This document shows, piece by piece, positions 7,737 to 10,398 of a stretch of DNA of 10,398 nt. Source of the DNA: Bacteroidetes bacterium QH_1_64_81. Lineage in GTDB: Bacteria > Bacteroidota > Rhodothermia > Rhodothermales > Salinibacteraceae. Under the pieces are notes generated by a model. It did no database searches, had not been told where the DNA came from, and saw only the letters and a program-made list of their open reading frames with translations. The position numbers were made by a program, and so were the translations under genes. Within the stretch, counting starts at the first letter, position 1, and the number at the start of each line of letters is the position of its first letter. The stretch lies in NCBI GenBank assembly GCA_003022655.1, contig PXSX01000160.1:2984-13381 (forward strand), given 5' to 3'.

Positions 7737-8714
7737 ATGTCTACCTCCACCAGCGTCCGTCCCGTGCTCGACCAGGCGCCCGCCACCGAATCCTTCCGCG
7801 AGGCGGTGCTGAACGGCCTTCGCGAGCCGCAGAAGCACATCCCCTCGAAGTTTCTGTACGACGAACGCGGGTCGAAGCTTTTCGACCGCATCTGTGAGCT
7901 CGAGGAGTACTACCCCACGCGCACCGAGATCGGCATCATGCAGCAGCACGTCGAGGCCATGGTCGAGGCCATCGGGCCGCGTGCTCGGCTCGTGGAGTAC
8001 GGCAGTGGGAGCAGCCTCAAGACCCGCATCCTGCTCGATCACTTAGACGACCTCGCGTCGTACGTGCCGGTCGACATCTCGAAAGAGCATCTCGTAGAGA
8101 GTGCCCAGGAACTCGCTGAGGACTACCCCTCGATTCCCATCCAGCCGGTGTGCGCCGACTACACCACGGCGTTCGACCTGCCGGAGCCCCCGCTTTTGCC
8201 CGCGCGCACCGTGGGCTACTATCCCGGCTCCACGATCGGCAACTTCCAACGGGGGGAGGCCCGGGCCTTCCTCGCCCAGATCGCCGAGACGGTGGGGCCC
8301 GAGGGAGGACTGCTGATCGGCGTCGATCTGAAGAAGGACGTGGACGTCCTCAAAGCGGCCTACGACGACTCGGAAGGGGTGACGGCGGCGTTCAACAAGA
8401 ACCTGCTCCGCCGCATGAATCGGGAACTCGACGCCACGTTCACTCTCGATGCCTTCGAGCACCAGGTCTGCTGGAATGAGGAGCGCGGCTGTATGGAAAG
8501 CCACCTGCGGAGCACGCAGGCACAGACTGTCACCGTGGCGGGCGAACGGTTTTCGTTCGAGGAGGGAGAGACCATCCACACCGAAGACTCGCACAAGTAC
8601 ACGCTCGACGGCTTTGCCTCGCTCGCGGTGGAAGGGGGGGTTCAGGTCGACACTCTGTGGACGGACGACCGGTCGTACTTTAGCGTTCAGTACTGCACGG
8701 TCGACGCGGCGTGA
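7737..8714 (+). CDS. egtD: EgtD-type L-histidine N-alpha-methyltransferase
   Basis: 325-residue SAM-dependent methyltransferase of the EgtD (DUF2260/Methyltransf_33) family, which trimethylates histidine to hercynine, the first step of ergothioneine synthesis. Motifs follow mycobacterial EgtD in order: IPSKFLYDERGSKLFD (35-50), EEYYPTRTE (56-64), the SAM loop VEYGSGSSLKTR (86-97), GSTIGN (164-169, Asn169 = known Asn166), YDDSEGVTAAFN, NRELDATFTLDAFEH, and HTEDSHKY with Glu283 = Glu282. The mycobacterial Met252 position is Ser255 here, judged by hand alignment. The start at 7737 gives the usual length; the in-frame extension to 7620 is basic, proline-rich and unlike the family. A run of seven G lies at 8634-8640. 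No egtB sulfoxide synthase is visible nearby, so the pathway may continue elsewhere or stop at hercynine. The upstream gap 7534-7736 holds no clear promoter. Confidence 0.9.
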   Translation: MSTSTSVRPVLDQAPATESFREAVLNGLREPQKHIPSKFLYDERGSKLFDRICELEEYYPTRTEIGIMQQHVEAMVEAIGPRARLVEYGSGSSLKTRILLDHLDDLASYVPVDISKEHLVESAQELAEDYPSIPIQPVCADYTTAFDLPEPPLLPARTVGYYPGSTIGNFQRGEARAFLAQIAETVGPEGGLLIGVDLKKDVDVLKAAYDDSEGVTAAFNKNLLRRMNRELDATFTLDAFEHQVCWNEERGCMESHLRSTQAQTVTVAGERFSFEEGETIHTEDSHKYTLDGFASLAVEGGVQVDTLWTDDRSYFSVQYCTVDAA

Positions 8715-8827
8715 ATTTGCGGGGCATCAGGGCGCGTGCAGGTCCGACTGGGGAACGAGCGGGTGGAGAGGTGCATCCGTATGATTCCAATTCCCTCTCG
8801 TGCTTCGCTCATCAGCCACCGCCTGTT

Positions 8828-9499
8828 ATGGCCCACGCATTCTTCCTCGGTGTTGATGTTGCTCCGAGCGATGGGAATCCCCCGCACGACGTAACCCACG
8901 CGCTGTTCGAGAAGTCGACGGAGGGGGGAGACGACGGAGCGACCTATCGACTCGATCACATCCGGCACCACACAGACATTGCTTCGACCGACGAACTTGC
9001 CGACCACCTCCAGGGACTCGTTGCGGAGCAGCCGTACATTGGCCGAACGAGTCTCATCGTCAGTCGAAGCACGGACTTCGGCCAGGCCCTCGTCGACGCC
9101 CTTGAGGATCGGGGAATGGATCCTGTGGCGGCCACCCTCACGGAGGGCTCCGGCGTGGCGGCGGGAGACACGGACGAGATTGGCGTTCATCTGGGCGGCG
9201 TCGACGCCGTGCGCACGATCGCCGACCTGCATCGCGGTCGGAAGATTGCGCTCGAAGGATACACGACCGAAGTCGCCTCGCGGCTGGCCCGTGACGTGCA
9301 GGCGCTCGCGGAGCAGCTCGATGAGGCGGACGGGGACCTTGAAGCCCTCGGCACGTCCACCTCCGAGCCTTCGTTCGATCCGGAGGCCATCCACGTCACG
9401 AGTGCTGCCCTGGCGGTGTGGCTTGGGACCGAACGGTCGTTTGATCCCTCGCAGCACCTGAAAGAATCGCCCCAGACCGACTCGGTGGGGGGCGCATGA
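8828..9499 (+). CDS. Acidic protein of unknown function, possible RNase H-like fold
   Basis: 223-residue very acidic soluble protein with no signal peptide or membrane segment; I do not recognise the family. The ATG at 8828 (MAHAFFLGVDVAP) is preferred over a GTG at 8711, which would overlap the egtD stop and add a poorly coding stretch. Its outline recalls the nuclease domain of terminase-like proteins: a first strand ending in Asp10 (FFLGVDVAP), a spaced strand THALFEK, a buried strand TSLIVSRSTDFGQALVDAL (74-92) resembling the vDatGvGxxvvdxL pattern, and a late ALAVWLG helix (194-200). If so, the second and third acidic positions are not conserved (Ser79; no Asp before ALAVW), suggesting loss of catalysis. 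This fold idea is inference from a visual match and could be wrong. Coding character is good throughout. Confidence 0.7.
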   Translation: MAHAFFLGVDVAPSDGNPPHDVTHALFEKSTEGGDDGATYRLDHIRHHTDIASTDELADHLQGLVAEQPYIGRTSLIVSRSTDFGQALVDALEDRGMDPVAATLTEGSGVAAGDTDEIGVHLGGVDAVRTIADLHRGRKIALEGYTTEVASRLARDVQALAEQLDEADGDLEALGTSTSEPSFDPEAIHVTSAALAVWLGTERSFDPSQHLKESPQTDSVGGA

Positions 9500-9500
9500 C

Positions 9501-9516
9501 CTGTTCGCGTGAACAG
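9501..9516. repeat. 6-bp perfect palindrome just after the unknown gene
   Basis: CTGTTC (9501-9506) and GAACAG (9511-9516) are exact reverse complements around GCGT, starting one base after the stop codon. No T-run follows, so it is not a classic terminator. It formally fits CTGT-N8-ACAG, the E. coli-type LexA box, but no SOS gene is nearby. Meaning uncertain. Confidence 0.45.
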
Positions 9517-9556
9517 AACTCTGCCCAGAACCTGCTGCTCGCTACCATCTGAGTTA

Positions 9557-9616
9557 CGTATTGCGTATCCGGTACTTCCCCTGCGCACCACGCAATACGA
9601 AATCCGTACTACGCAC
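9557..9616. repeat. Palindromic intergenic element with internal direct repeats
   Basis: CGTATTGCGT (9557-9566) and ACGCAATACG (9590-9599) form a perfect 10-bp inverted repeat with a 23-base loop. In addition ATCCGGTACT (9567-9576) recurs as ATCCGTACT (9602-9610), and each is followed by a GCGCAC/ACGCAC end (9583-9588, 9611-9616), giving a degenerate direct repeat spaced 35 bases. The low-complexity TACG/GCAATACG wording and noncoding location suggest a decayed MITE-like or other dispersed element between the unknown gene and the pyrophosphatase. A weaker stem, TTTCG/CGAAA (9617-9621 and 9627-9631), follows. Confidence 0.6.
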
Positions 9617-9688
9617 TTTCGTTAGGCGAAAAGCACTGATTTAAGGTACCGATTTGACTCTCCCACAACAACCCTCCGTGAGGCCCTC

Positions 9689-10261
9689 ATGAGTCATCCC
9701 TGGCACAACATCGAGGTAGGCCCCGACGCCCCCGATGTCTTTAACTCCATCATCGAAATCCCACAGGGCTGCAAGGTCAAGTACGAGCTCGACAAGGAGA
9801 CCGGTCTGCTGCGGGTGGACCGGATGCTCTACTCCTCGGTCGTCTACCCGGCCAACTACGGCTTCATTCCCCGCTCCTACGCCGACGACGGAGACCCGCT
9901 CGATGTGCTCGTGCTGGCCCAGGAGCCGGTCGATCCACTGAGCATCCTCCGTGCTCGTCCCATCGGGCTCATGAGCATGCTCGACGACAAGGAGGAGGAC
10001 GCGAAAATCATCTGCATCCACATGGACGACCCGGCCTTCAACGATTATTGGCACATCAAGGAGCTTCCCGACCACCGCCTCCTCGAACTCCGCCGGTTCT
10101 TCCAAGACTACAAGGCCCTCGAAAACAAGACGGTTCGGGTGCAGGACTTTTTCGGGCCGGACCGGGCCAAGAGCGTCGTCGAGGAGGCCATGGAACGGTA
10201 TGACGCAGTGATTGCGCCAGAGTACGAGGAGGACAGCATCGCGGCGCAGGCAGCGTCGTGA
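9689..10261 (+). CDS. ppa: Inorganic pyrophosphatase, family I
   Basis: 190-residue soluble pyrophosphatase that hydrolyses PPi to two phosphates and so drives biosynthetic reactions such as nucleic acid and amino-acid activation. The family signature DGDPLD (67-72) gives metal-binding Asp67, Asp69 and Asp72, equivalent to E. coli Asp65, 67 and 70. Asp99 and Asp104 (LDDKEEDAK) match Asp97 and Asp102. Other active-site residues seen are Glu23, Lys31, Arg45, and Tyr57 in NYGF. The start [15 protein letters not shown] is the normal one for this family. The protein is acidic, as expected in a salt-in halophile. It has its own 189-base upstream gap, so it is probably transcribed separately. Downstream (10262-10398) no gene or convincing terminator is seen; GATGCG (10280-10285) and CGCATC (10310-10315) pair only weakly across a long loop. 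Confidence 0.97.
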   Translation: MSHPWHNIEVGPDAPDVFNSIIEIPQGCKVKYELDKETGLLRVDRMLYSSVVYPANYGFIPRSYADDGDPLDVLVLAQEPVDPLSILRARPIGLMSMLDDKEEDAKIICIHMDDPAFNDYWHIKELPDHRLLELRRFFQDYKALENKTVRVQDFFGPDRAKSVVEEAMERYDAVIAPEYEEDSIAAQAAS

Positions 10262-10398
10262 CGTGATGCCATGAGGAGTGATGCGTGAGAGATCACCTTT
10301 CGTCCATCGCGCATCCCGATGGGTTTCTTCCCGAGCAACGTGGTCCCTGCCCATCCGCGACGAGTCCGGATCCCTCCTATAGGGCAAGCCCGACCCCG

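Noticed and set aside
9641..10387. 248-codon minus-strand open frame across ppa
   Set aside because: Antisense to the pyrophosphatase and without any family signature.
10262..10398. Terminator or new gene after ppa
   Set aside because: Only weak, long-looped inverted repeats and no credible coding frame are visible before the window ends.
1..10398. CRISPR array, tRNA/rRNA gene, transposase or phage module
   Set aside because: No regularly spaced repeats, RNA-gene motifs or recombinase-like proteins were seen on either strand.

Overview
The window looks like chromosomal DNA from a halophilic, high-GC member of the Rhodothermota/Bacteroidota, most likely Salinibacter or a close relative. Three observations support this: the proteins are very acidic, third codon positions are GC-rich, and starts lack Shine-Dalgarno sequences (for example araB, araD, the transaldolase and the LacI gene). 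The organism is inferred from these traits and from memory of the families, not from a search. All convincing genes are on the + strand.

Layout. Positions 1-1101 hold the C-terminal half of a transketolase cut by the window edge. A small (TalC/MipB-type) transaldolase follows at 1190-1870. A 292-base gap (1871-2162) carries a hairpin-forming repeat at 1980-2009 and an AT-rich probable promoter region. A probable sugar operon comes next: a LacI-family regulator (2163-3212), ribulokinase AraB (3233-4936), L-ribulose-5-phosphate 4-epimerase AraD (5048-5749), and a zinc-dependent medium-chain polyol/sugar dehydrogenase (5746-6804) whose start overlaps the araD stop in an ATGA. A YeeZ-like extended-SDR gene overlaps the dehydrogenase end, but it is broken by an internal deletion plus frameshift near 6940-6957. 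The remaining genes are an EgtD-type histidine methyltransferase (7737-8714), an unrecognised acidic protein with a possible degenerate RNase H-like fold (8828-9499), an intergenic palindrome-rich stretch (9500-9688), and a family I inorganic pyrophosphatase (9689-10261).

How the genes work together. AraB makes L-ribulose 5-phosphate and AraD converts it to D-xylulose 5-phosphate, a direct substrate of transketolase. Transaldolase then helps return the carbon to glycolysis. No L-arabinose isomerase (araA) lies in the window. The coupled polyol dehydrogenase could instead supply L-ribulose by oxidising a pentitol such as L-arabinitol. This is the most interesting metabolic hypothesis here, and it is inference from gene order. 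I did not find a clearly novel defence, mobile or RNA system. The items most worth a second look are the araA-less L-ribulose module, the decayed YeeZ-like gene with a perfect inverted repeat at its junction, the EgtD with a changed substrate-pocket residue, the unassigned 223-residue protein, and the two intergenic palindromic elements.
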